Shown: piece by piece, positions 1 through 7,380 of the stretch
Position numbering within the stretch: the first letter of the stretch is position 1
Layout of the letters: every line of letters starts with the position of its first letter
DNA from: UBA6623 sp965238125
GTDB lineage: Bacteria > Acidobacteriota > Terriglobia > Bryobacterales > UBA6623
Assembly (NCBI GenBank): GCA_965238125.1
Contig: OZ250179.1
Coordinates: 2,294,001 to 2,358,000, forward strand
Direction: 5' to 3'
DNA length: 64,000 bases
The notes under the pieces: model-generated
The model's input: only the letters and a program-made list of their open reading frames with translations
Told to the model about the DNA's origin: nothing
Databases searched by the model: none
Translations under genes and position numbers: made by a program

Positions 1-3
1 GAA

Positions 4-1374
4 ATGCCTCCAGAAATCACTTCTGAACGCCTTGACGATCTGCTTGTTGACCTTCGTGAGGATCTCGACTTGGAGGTCAAGAACTGGCTCGATCTGCAAG
101 CCAATAACAACGATAAGGCAATTTTCGCGAAAGCGGCGTTGGCCCTTGCAAATCACGGCGGTGGTTTCATTGTGCTGGGATTCGAGGAAACCGGCGAGGG
201 CATGGCGGAGGCCGCGAACCGCCCTGCCACGCTGGAGCGATACAACCAGGACCTGATCAACGGGATCGTGCAGAACTACTGCGACCCTCCGTTCCACTGC
301 GCGGTGCATCTGGTTCGAAACCCTGCGGGCGCGATGTTTCCGATCGTGAAGATACCGGGTGGACACCGCGTTCCGGTGCGCGCACGACGGGCGGGGCCAG
401 GTGAAAAGATTGTTCAGCTGAACGCCATCTATGTTCGCAAGCCTGGCCCTCGTAGCGAACCTCCACAAAGCGGACAAGAATGGGATGATCTCCTGTCCCG
501 GTGCCTAGGGAACCGACGCGACGAAATGCTTGGCCATATCAGAGGTTTGTTGACTGGGGCCATGCCGCAAGTAGCGCCTACATCAGACGAAGAGCGTCTG
601 GACCGGTGGATTACCGCAAGCTTCGATCGCTGGTCCGCACTGATCGATCAGCTACCGGCAGACGTTGGACCTCGGTTCCCGCATGGCTACTACAACTTTG
701 CGTATGAGATCATGGGCGATGCGCGACAGACCACGCTCGCGCAGCTACCGGATGTGATACGAGCGAGCGTTGTACGCCACACGGGATGGCCGCCGTTCTG
801 GTATCCGACGCGAGAAGGGATTAAACCGTATCCGGTCAATGGAGCCGTTGAATGCTGGTTGGGCGATGACCCCGGGACACCTGCTGAGAGGCGCGATCCG
901 GCGCATGCCGATTTCTGGCGAATTACCCCGAACGGATGCGCCTACTTGCTGCGAGGCCATCAAGAGGATAGTGGGGATCGGCAGTGGGCAGGGCAAGGGA
1001 ACGTAGAGCCGGGAACGGTCTTTGATGTTACGCTGCCCGTATGGCGCGTGGGAGAGACGCTCTTGCAAGCCGAGCGCTTGGCCGCGAATCTATTCGAGGG
1101 ACCGACGACTATTCGATTCGCTGCAAAATACACTGGTCTTCAGGGCCGCTCATTGGTGAGCATAGATAGGAAAAGGGATATCTGGGACGGCCGGACATCG
1201 CGCCAAGAATCGATCTGTCTACAAACTCATGTTGAATCACAGACCATCAGCCCGAACCTGCCCGAAATAGTTCATCCCCTTTTGGCCCCACTCTACGCTC
1301 TGTTCGATTTCTTCGAGCTTCCGATGCAGCTGGTCGTGGATGAGTTGACCCGCATGCGCGCGCGAAACTTCTGA
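4..1374 (+). CDS. AlbA_2 (Schlafen-like) domain protein
   Basis: A 456-residue protein. Residues about 18-170 resemble the Schlafen AlbA_2 putative DNA-binding domain: an acidic start, then KAALALANHGGGFIVLGFEE, which fits the family pattern of 'ANt-GG-ivlGv-D'. The C-terminal 280 residues are not recognised; they are rich in Trp, Pro and Arg and show no membrane segment or signal peptide. AlbA_2 proteins are usually cytoplasmic and often occur in accessory or defence regions, but the substrate here is unknown. The start codon is at the very edge of the window, so an upstream start cannot be excluded. The next recognisable sequence is a plasmid RepA fragment, so the gene sits at the border of an accessory region. 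The domain call is moderately sure; the function is not. Confidence 0.7.
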   Translation: MPPEITSERLDDLLVDLREDLDLEVKNWLDLQANNNDKAIFAKAALALANHGGGFIVLGFEETGEGMAEAANRPATLERYNQDLINGIVQNYCDPPFHCAVHLVRNPAGAMFPIVKIPGGHRVPVRARRAGPGEKIVQLNAIYVRKPGPRSEPPQSGQEWDDLLSRCLGNRRDEMLGHIRGLLTGAMPQVAPTSDEERLDRWITASFDRWSALIDQLPADVGPRFPHGYYNFAYEIMGDARQTTLAQLPDVIRASVVRHTGWPPFWYPTREGIKPYPVNGAVECWLGDDPGTPAERRDPAHADFWRITPNGCAYLLRGHQEDSGDRQWAGQGNVEPGTVFDVTLPVWRVGETLLQAERLAANLFEGPTTIRFAAKYTGLQGRSLVSIDRKRDIWDGRTSRQESICLQTHVESQTISPNLPEIVHPLLAPLYALFDFFELPMQLVVDELTRMRARNF

Positions 1375-1431
1375 TTGTTCAGGTCGTGACCTGGGACTCG
1401 GCATGTAGGGGGCGTGAGAGAATGGCCCATG

Positions 1432-1608
1432 CAGTCTAAACGAGACGGCTTGATTCCCATCGGGGAAGCCTTGGCCGACCTGGACGGGTCGGTCAAGGCG
1501 ATCCGCGAAGCCTCACCCCAGGCGCGCCACCACTTCACCCAGGCCGATCAAGTGAACCAGCTTGTTTCCGCCAGCCAAGCGGACCCCGACCGGGGCTTTA
1601 TGAGGGTA
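1432..1608 (+). pseudogene. plasmid replication initiator RepA, N-terminal fragment
   Basis: About 59 codons from an ATG. They include IGEALADLDGSVKAIREASP, followed by HHFTQADQVNQLV and ASQADPDRGFM. This resembles the N-terminus of RepA-type plasmid replication initiators (FT..DQV..LV.A.eADPdlGFMaR). After GFM the similarity stops: the frame stays open to 1737 but encodes unrelated sequence, so the gene is truncated at a junction near 1608. A C-terminal piece of the same protein type lies at 5806-6008 on the other strand. The family call is from memory of the family and should be confirmed by a profile search. Confidence 0.55.
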
Positions 1609-1920
1609 GCGCCCAGAATCGTGCCAAGTGGGTATCCATTTGACTCAGGTAGCCACAAGATGTTGTGGTCGCGCGAAAGCATCTACCAAGAAGCGAATCC
1701 CGAGGTTACTGCTCTGGCGCGGCGTGGGGCTGCGTAGCGCGTCCGATTCTCGGAGTTGCCGCCCGAAGGCTGCCACCGCAATGAATTCGCGTGTGGGTCG
1801 GCTTGGCGGCCACTCGCACGATTCTCGCAATCTCACATTCCTGTTCCGGAGCCGCGAGGCCACAACCCATAGGGTGTACCTGAATGAAGTGGATACCCCA
1901 CTTTGTGCCATTCTGGCGAA

Positions 1921-2116
1921 CATGACCGAAGACGAACGGCTGGAGCTGGTCGGAACGGTAGCCGAGGCTAACGCCGGCCTGTCCGAGGTCGTCTTCAAGT
2001 TGCGGCGGGAACTGACGCCGAAAGCCCCTGCGCTGAAAGCAGCGATCAAGGCCGAGCGTGAGAGCTTTCGTCTCAAGCGCGAGCTTAAGCGGCTCGCTAT
2101 GGAGGATCCTGAATAA
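1921..2116 (+). CDS. hypothetical small charged protein
   Basis: A 64-residue frame beginning MTEDERLELVGTVAEAN and ending in a Lys/Arg/Glu-rich helix. The same frame is open upstream to 1628, so the start is uncertain, and there is no clear ribosome-binding site before 1921. The composition (many E, K, R and L, no low complexity) looks like a real helical protein. Two long antisense frames overlap it, and nothing recognisable is encoded there. I do not recognise a family. It may be the tail of a broken gene from the RepA-bearing element. Confidence 0.3.
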
Positions 2117-2441
2117 GCAAAAGGGCGCGAGTTGTTGCCGGAGGTTCGCCGGGGCGGGAAGGTGGTAGAGATGGACCATCCCCAGCCGCCTTCGCGATGT
2201 GCAGGAGGTTATTGGCGACTGCTGCGGTTGGGTACGGCACGATCGATGATCCTCAACGCTCAGGGAGTGTAAGTGTCACATCTTGACACAGAGGGCCGTG
2301 TCGTAATCGGAAAACGCATCCCGCATCGGCCTTGGCAGACGGGGGGGCGCGCGTAGGCCGTGCCGCGGTGGCGGCAATATCCCGAGAACGTGAGGGACTC
2401 GCCGTTCGCGGCTGGTGGCCGCACAAGACTACACTCATCGC
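2117..2441. other. no recognisable gene
   Basis: Between the small charged protein and the methyltransferase remnant. No frame here has family similarity that I recognise. A short inverted repeat (TGTCA...TTGACA) lies near 2275-2288. The methyltransferase frame continues open through part of the stretch, but without family similarity. Confidence 0.4.
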
Positions 2442-2845
2442 CTCGGTTGAGCTTCAACAGCTCGCGGAGCGCGTCGTCGTCAGTAATGTCGGCCGACCAA
2501 CCGTACGCGGCAGCCACAGCCGCGTCAAGGGCGTCGTGTGCGTCGGCGAGCCATTGAGGGCGGGCGTTGTAGAGCTTCGTCAGGGTGCGCTTCTTAAGCG
2601 CCTGTGCGGCGGCCTCGTCGCGGGGAACCGGACGCTTCGGGTATCCAGCGACCGGCTCGTCGACCCACTCGACCCATTCCGGCGGATTCAGCCAGCGGTC
2701 GCGCAACTCGACCAGCCGTCTGGCTTCCAGGGCTACAGCCACGGCACGCGGGTCGGCCGCGTACTCGCTGGCAGGGATGTCCGGCGTCAGGCCGGCCGGG
2801 AACGGGAACGTCTCGAACGTGGTGCTCGGCGTGTAGCGGGGCCCG
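2442..2845 (-). pseudogene. MmeI/type IIL-like DNA methyltransferase, C-terminal remnant
   Basis: About 134 codons matching the C-terminal end of large class I SAM-dependent DNA methyltransferases of the MmeI-like type. The remnant reads RYTPSTTFETFPFP, then a helical stretch ending in LRDRWLNPPEWVEW, then ALKKRTLTKLYNARP and AVAAAYGWSADITDDDALRELLKLN. The catalytic Rossmann domain with its NPPY-type motif is missing. On the N-terminal side the similarity stops about 110 bp from an IS1380 transposase fragment (from 2953), which probably marks the deletion point. In intact proteins this tail follows the target-recognition region. It is a relic of a restriction-modification or defence gene, not functional. 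Confidence 0.7.
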
Positions 2846-2952
2846 ACGCCATCTGCACCAGCGACGCCCGGCCGCTTTTCCAATTCGCCGTCGGCGACGA
2901 TTCCGGGTCCGGCGGCGGTTCTGGACTTTGCGCATTTCGCCAAGGGAGCGAC

Positions 2953-3166
2953 CACCTGGGTAATCTCTGGCGGCGGCTGGGGTTGCCGCAGCGAATCAAA
3001 AACTGGTCGCTGACGAGCTTGCAGCATCGGCTGATGAAGAACGGGCGGACGACTCGTGAAGCACGCGTGATATTATTGGTTGCTGCTTGCGGAGGGGCAT
3101 CCGAGCCGGAAGTTGTTCGGCGACATGCTGCGGCGGATTTGGGCGCTACCTGTGCCCGGAGGGTAA
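2953..3166 (+). pseudogene. IS1380 transposase, 3' fragment with frameshifts
   Basis: The frame reads NLGNLWRRLGLPQRIKNWSL then TSLQHRLMK, identical in order to the C-terminal 70 codons of the IS1380 transposases at 15369-16701 and 18229-19560. Beyond about 3050 the frame breaks: ARYYWLLLAEGH of the other copies is readable only in another frame. No 5' part of the element is present. The fragment abuts the methyltransferase remnant head to head. Confidence 0.8.
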
Positions 3167-3323
3167 CGTCCACGGCCCGGAACAGCCAGCGTACGCGGGT
3201 TGCCGAGGGTCGGCGCGGGAGAGATATGAGGCATCGGAGAAGCAGAAGGTCCTGCCGATGGGAGTCATCTGGAGCAGGCACAACGGAAATCTCAGTCCAT
3301 ACGGGTGAGCCTCGCGTCAACTG

Positions 3324-3713
3324 ATGTCCAACGCCTCGCCTGGATCCTTCGATGACCTGATTCGGATCGCCGAGCCTCCCCTGCGGTCGATCATGAAGCA
3401 CCTGCGCGCGGTCGTTCTCAAGGTCGATCCAGATGCCTGTGAGGTGGTGCACCTCGGCTATCGTTCCGCGACGTACGGTGTGGGGCCCAAAAAGATGAGC
3501 GAAGGTTACGTGTACATCATGCCGCACAGCAGGTGGGTCAACCTCGGCTTCTACAACGGTGTCGGTCTGCCGGACCCCAAGGGTCTGCTTGAAGGAACCG
3601 GCGCCAGGCTGCGACATGTGAAGATCCGCTCTGCTGCCGAGGTACGGGAGAGTGCGGTACGGCGCCTGATCGAGTCAGCGGTCAAGGAGCGCCGCGCGTC
3701 GCTGGCGCGTTGA
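3324..3713 (+). CDS. DUF1801 (YdhG-like) domain protein
   Basis: A 129-residue cytoplasmic protein. It has the DUF1801 pattern: an N-terminal helix IRIAEPPLRSIMKHLRAVVL, then EVVHLGYRSATYGVG, then YVYIMPHSRWVNLGFYNG, then a helical tail. Members are small single-domain proteins of unknown biochemistry. The length fits a complete single-domain member. It stands alone between an IS1380 3' fragment (ending about 3166) and a solitary IS1380-type terminal repeat (3924-3939), so it may have moved with, or been trapped by, an IS1380 element. No promoter is evident. The family call is fairly sure; the role is unknown. Confidence 0.7.
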   Translation: MSNASPGSFDDLIRIAEPPLRSIMKHLRAVVLKVDPDACEVVHLGYRSATYGVGPKKMSEGYVYIMPHSRWVNLGFYNGVGLPDPKGLLEGTGARLRHVKIRSAAEVRESAVRRLIESAVKERRASLAR

Positions 3714-3923
3714 CGACTTCAGCGCATCCGTCGCGCCGGGCGCAGCTTGCCGCGGTCTGTCCGTTCCAGCTGGAGTGGCCTTCTCTCCGGCGCGAACTCC
3801 CGCGAGTCCCCTGAGCACCGAAACCGTAGCGCCGTAGCCGACACGGGGATAGAATGCGGCACTGGAGCACGACGTGGAAACCCGACCGTATTTTGTCCAT
3901 ATAGAGTCTGGGGCTTGGACCGT

Positions 3924-3939
3924 CAAAATGGAAATCCCG
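3924..3939. repeat. solitary IS1380-type terminal inverted repeat
   Basis: CAAAATGGAAATCCCG is the reverse complement of the IS1380 end seen at 18002-18019 (CCAGGATTTCCATTTTGG), allowing for the variable first bases. It marks a former IS1380 right end that interrupts an HsdM-like reading frame on the minus strand. Confidence 0.55.
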
Positions 3940-4075
3940 ATTCAGATCACGCAGCGTGAACTTCGACGTGTTGTAGAATGCTTGGCCGGAGGCCTGACGC
4001 AGGGCTTGGTCCTGGTGGATGATCGTCGCCTTGTCGAGCGAGGCTTCAATATAGAACGATAAAGGTTGTTATCGT
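3940..4075 (-). pseudogene. possible type I modification methylase (HsdM-like) fragment
   Basis: On the minus strand, reading from about 4075, the frame gives FYIEASLDKATIIHQDQALR, then QASGQAFYNTSKFTLRDLN. The FYNTS motif followed by a short helix resembles the region that precedes the methylase domain in some HsdM/N-6 DNA methylase proteins. It is cut on one side by the IS256 element and on the other by an IS1380-type terminal repeat at 3924-3939. The call is tentative because only about 40 codons survive. Confidence 0.35.
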
Positions 4076-5287
4076 TCCATTGACTCGCCGGAAATTTCTC
4101 TCCGCCAGCCAGAGACTCGCGCCTACCCAACGCTCGCGGTGATCGCCCCGTCGCCAACACTTGACGCGGCTGCAAATGTGATCGCCTGTCGAGAAAGCCG
4201 ACTCGATCGGATTCGTCGTCGCCAAGGTCAGCCGCAACAAGCCGTCGATCTGGAGTCGATGCACCGTCAGCGTTTCCTCCATCCCTTCCGCCAACGAGCG
4301 CGCCGCCGACGGATTCAACTCCATCAGCTCGCGGTGCAGTTTCTCCAGCGTCTCCTTGGCGTCGCCGTAGTGCGTCATCTGATAGGCACGGATCGTCTTG
4401 CGCTCCACCCGGTCGCGATAGGATTGCGGTAAGTGAGCGGTCACGTTGCGACGCTTGTGCAACTGACATCGTTGCAGCAACGCATGGGCCCCGGCATGCT
4501 TCAGCACCGCCTTCCTCAGCGCTTTCGAACCATCCAGCACGTACAACATGGGAACGGAAAAATCGATCCCGCGCTCGACCAGATCATCCAACAACTCGCC
4601 GACCACCGTCGCGTTTTCACTGGCGCCCTGTCGCAACCCGAGAACCGTTTTGGCCCCGTCCACAGCGACTCCCAGCGCAACGACCAGATGTTGGCCCTTG
4701 AACTCGATGCCGTCGAGATAGATCACGCAGAGCGCGAGTTTATCCAGCGGCCGCTCTACAATCGGGCGCAGTTTCTCGCGACTCACGCGCACGAAATGCT
4801 CGCTCACGGCGGACTTGTCGATGCCGTAAGATTCGGCGAAGGTGCGCACCGCTTTCGAATAATTACGCGTCGACAGCCCCAGCATGAGCTTGTCCCAAAC
4901 CGCTTCATCGAGCGGTCCCGAGCGGCGGGACAACTCGTAGCTGCCTAAGCGCTGCTCGCGTCCCTGCTCGCTGCGCAATCGCGGACGTTCGATCGGAACC
5001 TTCTGCCCATCCACGACGAGAAACCCTTGCTCGCGTCCCCAGCGGTAGGGTTGTTCCGGCGCGCGACGTTCGTAGCGCTCGCCAGCGAGCTGCCGGACCT
5101 CGTTGTCCATGACGAGCTGCATGAGTTCCAACCCGGCATCCCGCATCAGCCGGCCCACGCCTTCTTGCAAGGCGGCGGCCACCTCCTTGAGGGGCAGCGT
5201 CAACTGCAGCGACTCCTCGCTGTGCTTCGCTTGTTCTTGGAATTTTCCAACCGCTTGCTCGCGGTCGATCTGATATCGTTTCTTCAT
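4046..5287 (-). CDS. IS256-family (mutator-type) transposase
   Basis: A 413-residue DDE transposase of the IS256/Mutator family. Three catalytic motifs are visible: VIYLDGIEFKGQ (first Asp), MLYVLDGSKALRK (second Asp) and TTNPIESAF (Glu). The region ALLQRCQLHKRRNV is typical of the family. The start is an ATG preceded by AAAGGAG. The usual ending (FRRVkGyr.L..L) is replaced after FRRVNG by TITTFIVLY, so the 3' end of the element seems clipped by roughly 15 codons. The element may therefore be unable to transpose. A terminator-like stem lies just upstream of the start. Confidence 0.9.
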   Translation of the reverse strand: MKKRYQIDREQAVGKFQEQAKHSEESLQLTLPLKEVAAALQEGVGRLMRDAGLELMQLVMDNEVRQLAGERYERRAPEQPYRWGREQGFLVVDGQKVPIERPRLRSEQGREQRLGSYELSRRSGPLDEAVWDKLMLGLSTRNYSKAVRTFAESYGIDKSAVSEHFVRVSREKLRPIVERPLDKLALCVIYLDGIEFKGQHLVVALGVAVDGAKTVLGLRQGASENATVVGELLDDLVERGIDFSVPMLYVLDGSKALRKAVLKHAGAHALLQRCQLHKRRNVTAHLPQSYRDRVERKTIRAYQMTHYGDAKETLEKLHRELMELNPSAARSLAEGMEETLTVHRLQIDGLLRLTLATTNPIESAFSTGDHICSRVKCWRRGDHRERWVGASLWLAERNFRRVNGTITTFIVLY

Positions 5288-5349
5288 AGCGACTCTCCTT
5301 TCAAAAAAAGCATCATCCCGAGCCTAACGGCTCGGGCCGGAGAGTCGCT
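5288..5349 (-). terminator. nested stem and intrinsic terminator upstream of IS256 transposase
   Basis: CCCGAGCC (5317-5324) pairs with GGCTCGGG (5329-5336). Read on the minus strand, the stem is followed after 7 bases by seven T residues, as in an intrinsic terminator. It lies inside a second stem, AGCGACTCTCC (5288-5298) with GGAGAGTCGCT (5339-5349), that overlaps the ribosome-binding site. The arrangement would stop outside transcription and mask the start codon on read-through RNA. That role is inferred from similar leaders in other IS elements. Confidence 0.6.
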
Positions 5350-5395
5350 ACTTTCTACGAACTATCGGACATCCTCTGCGACAAGGAGAAGGGAC

Positions 5396-5808
5396 ATGAG
5401 CTACGTCGTTAGTGAAGTCTACGAAGTGTTCATTGCGGTAGTCACTGTCGTACTGCTGGCGTCGCTGTTCACCGGCGCAGTTGGGGGGCAGGGCCGAGCG
5501 CAGCAGCCGTCGGCTCAGGCTAGTAGCGAGTCGCCGGGGACGACCGACCGGCAGATCAAAGCACGGTTGGCCGCGAAGGCGCAGCGAACGCCCGCCCAGC
5601 GGAAGGTGAGTTCCCAGCTTCTGGATGCACGGCGGGCAGCCGTCGCCGCCCGCCGGCAGGCGAGGGGCGCAGCCCCCGTGGACGAGCTGGTGATGGTGGA
5701 CATCCGGGCCGACGTCACGCCGGCGGTGCTGGCACGCATCCGGGCGCTACGAGGCACGGTGATCAACAGCGTGGCGCGATACCGGGCGATTCGGGCGGCC
5801 CTGGAGGG
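5396..5808 (+). pseudogene. subtilisin-like (S8) peptidase, N-terminal fragment
   Basis: From an ATG with AAGGAG upstream, the frame encodes a membrane or signal segment (VFIAVVTVVLLASLFTGAVG), then a propeptide-like region. TPAQRKVSSQLLDARR, then VDIRADVTPAVLARIRALRG, then GTVINSVARYRAIRA, resemble the prodomain of acidobacterial S8 peptidases. After RAIRAAL the similarity ends; the next bases belong to an antisense RepA fragment. The catalytic Asp/His/Ser domain is absent, so only the signal and prodomain survive. Confidence 0.6.
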
Positions 5809-6008
5809 TGAGAGGATCAGCACACCCTTGGCCGTCGAGTAATTCAACTCCGGCCAGGCCGCCTTGATCTTCTTCAACTCCCGCAGGCAGTCCCGGCGGA
5901 AAGCCTGCTGCGCTACTTTATTGTTGGCCTTGGCGGTGTCCGCTCCGAACTGGCGGTAGAGGCTCGGCCAGGAGAGCCGCATCGGACGCTTCAGCGTAAA
6001 GGTCCGAG
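5806..6008 (-). pseudogene. plasmid replication initiator RepA, C-terminal fragment
   Basis: The minus frame reads FTLKRPMRLSWPSLYRQFGA, then RDCLRELKKIKAAWPELNYS, then TAKGVLILSPS. This is the characteristic end of RepA-type initiators (the second winged-helix region). Its upstream part is cut by an IS1380 5' fragment. A RepA N-terminal fragment is at 1432-1608 on the opposite strand. The two pieces could derive from one plasmid replicon that was broken and inverted by IS activity. Confidence 0.65.
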
Positions 6009-6307
6009 CGCGAACTTCTTGTTCAAGCCTTGTCGCGAGTCGCTGAGATGCTCGTCGATCAGCTTCCCGAGTCCGAGTCGTTCATCCAGTTCGCGAACGA
6101 GAATCAGACCGCCATCCGAGGTGACTCGCGATCCTTGGAAATCGACTTTGAGAAATCCATTGAACGTGAGCTGAAACGGCTTGTTTTCTTTTTCACCCAT
6201 CGGGTGTTGACCTCCATGGCGTCCTTATCGGGCTCTAGCCCCTATCAATAAAGACGCTGAAGGTCGCTGGATGGTCTGAAGCTCATACATCAAATTGAAA
6301 ATGCGGG
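6009..6307 (-). mobile_element. IS1380 5'-end fragment (subfamily A)
   Basis: Holds the left terminal repeat (outer end at 6307, ATTGAAAATGCGGG) and the leader. It also holds the first about 63 codons of the transposase, starting MGEKENKPFQLTFNG at 6200 and ending near NKKF. It is then replaced by RepA sequence. It is nearly identical to the 5' end of the copy ending at 19668. Confidence 0.85.
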
Positions 6308-6467
6308 TTCAACAAGCCGTTGAAACTTAGCTGGAATGGCTTGGTTTGTTTTTCACCCATTGGGTGTTGGCCTCCATGGCGTCCTCATCGGGCTCTAGCC
6401 CCTATGAATAAAGACGCTCAAGGCCGCTGGAAGGTCGGGATGTCAAACATCAAATTGAAAATGCGGG
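6308..6467 (-). mobile_element. IS1380 5'-end fragment (subfamily B), interrupted by the adjacent copy
   Basis: Holds a second left terminal repeat (outer end at 6467) and leader, then only 17 codons, MGEKQTKPFQLSFNGLL. At that point the terminal repeat of the 6009-6307 fragment abuts. The MGEKQTKPF variant is the one encoded by the 7381-9043 copy, so a subfamily A element inserted into, or recombined with, a subfamily B element. Confidence 0.85.
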
Positions 6468-6875
6468 GTACGCACCATGGTGGTCGGGGTCAATGAGTAA
6501 ATCCACCTTCCTATTTGATTCCGCTCGCTCACTGTGAATCCATGTGGTAACGGTGCAGATGCCTGCCCTAAGCAGGTTGCGATTTGGCCTCTTGTTTGGA
6601 TCTGGAAAACGGAAAGATAACTTGATCTGCCCCCGCCGTGGGCGCCTCGTAGGCCAGCGGAGAACGCTAAAAACGACAAGCCACATACCAAAGGGGCCGC
6701 CAGTGACAAAACTGACGTGCAGTACACTGCCCTTAGCAGTGTTTTGAAGCATGTTTGTGATCACATCCTGCCGACCAGTGGCGAAAAACACCCCTACGAT
6801 CAAGAAAACCAGACACGCCACGATGACTAGAGCCAAGAGCGAGTGCGCAATACTCTCTTTAATTCGGGGCGTCAT
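6468..6875 (-). pseudogene. hypothetical membrane protein, 3' end cut by IS1380
   Basis: About 136 codons from ATG 6875. Residues 10-33 (SLLALVIVACLVFLIVGVFF) form a clear membrane segment, and FGMWLVVFSVL is a weaker second one. A soluble region containing IKLSFRFPDP follows. The frame runs straight into the IS1380 terminal repeat at 6467, which supplies the last residues (PAFSI), so the natural C-terminus is lost. I do not recognise the family. Being followed upstream by another truncated gene, it looks like debris. Confidence 0.45.
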
Positions 6876-7074
6876 GAACGTCGAGAGCGAGCACCAAGAT
6901 TCGCCAGGGAGTAGGGGTGCAGACCCTCCTCCCGGTGGCTGTTGTGAGGCGCTATCTTATAGATCTTCCCCATTCTAGCGCCCCGCGGCAGTTGCATTGG
7001 TCGCCTAGTTCGATCCGATTCTCAAACAAGATTAGGCGATATCGGCGGCTGCCCGGATTCAGCGCGGTAGGTTG

Positions 7075-7191
7075 ATTGAGCCGGCCGATTTCCGGCGGCA
7101 GTTTTTCGAGACCTTTGCGCGATAAATCCAGCTCCGTGGCGCCGTCTTTTGCGGCCTTTTCGATTAACGCCACGCATTCGTCATAAGTCAT
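7075..7191 (-). pseudogene. leucine-rich-repeat protein, N-terminal fragment
   Basis: The first 40 codons read MTYDECVALIEKAAKDG, then ATELDLSRKGLEKLPPEIGR. This is the start of bacterial LRR proteins (the LxLSxxGLxxLPxEIG repeat), often of the Roco or LRR-kinase kind. After RLNQ the repeat pattern ends and unrelated sequence follows to a stop at 6952. The rest of the protein has been lost. Confidence 0.6.
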
Positions 7192-7380
7192 CGCGCCGCC
7201 TCAGCCGCCGTTCTACGCTATCGCCCGGCTCCTGGCTAGCCCATAACAGCGGCCCCCCGCACAAGCAGATTCAGAGCCCAGAGCGCAAGCGACCGGCCAA
7301 GCGCCCCCCGCACGCAATTCGCAAACGCCCCCGGGGCCTCGTTCACCGAGCCACGAAGCGGCGCCGGCAACACCCCCTAG

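Noticed and set aside
5288..5400. Matching IS256 terminal inverted repeats
   Set aside because: No convincing inverted repeat pairs the two ends of the transposase gene; the 3' end seems clipped, so the element boundaries were left open.
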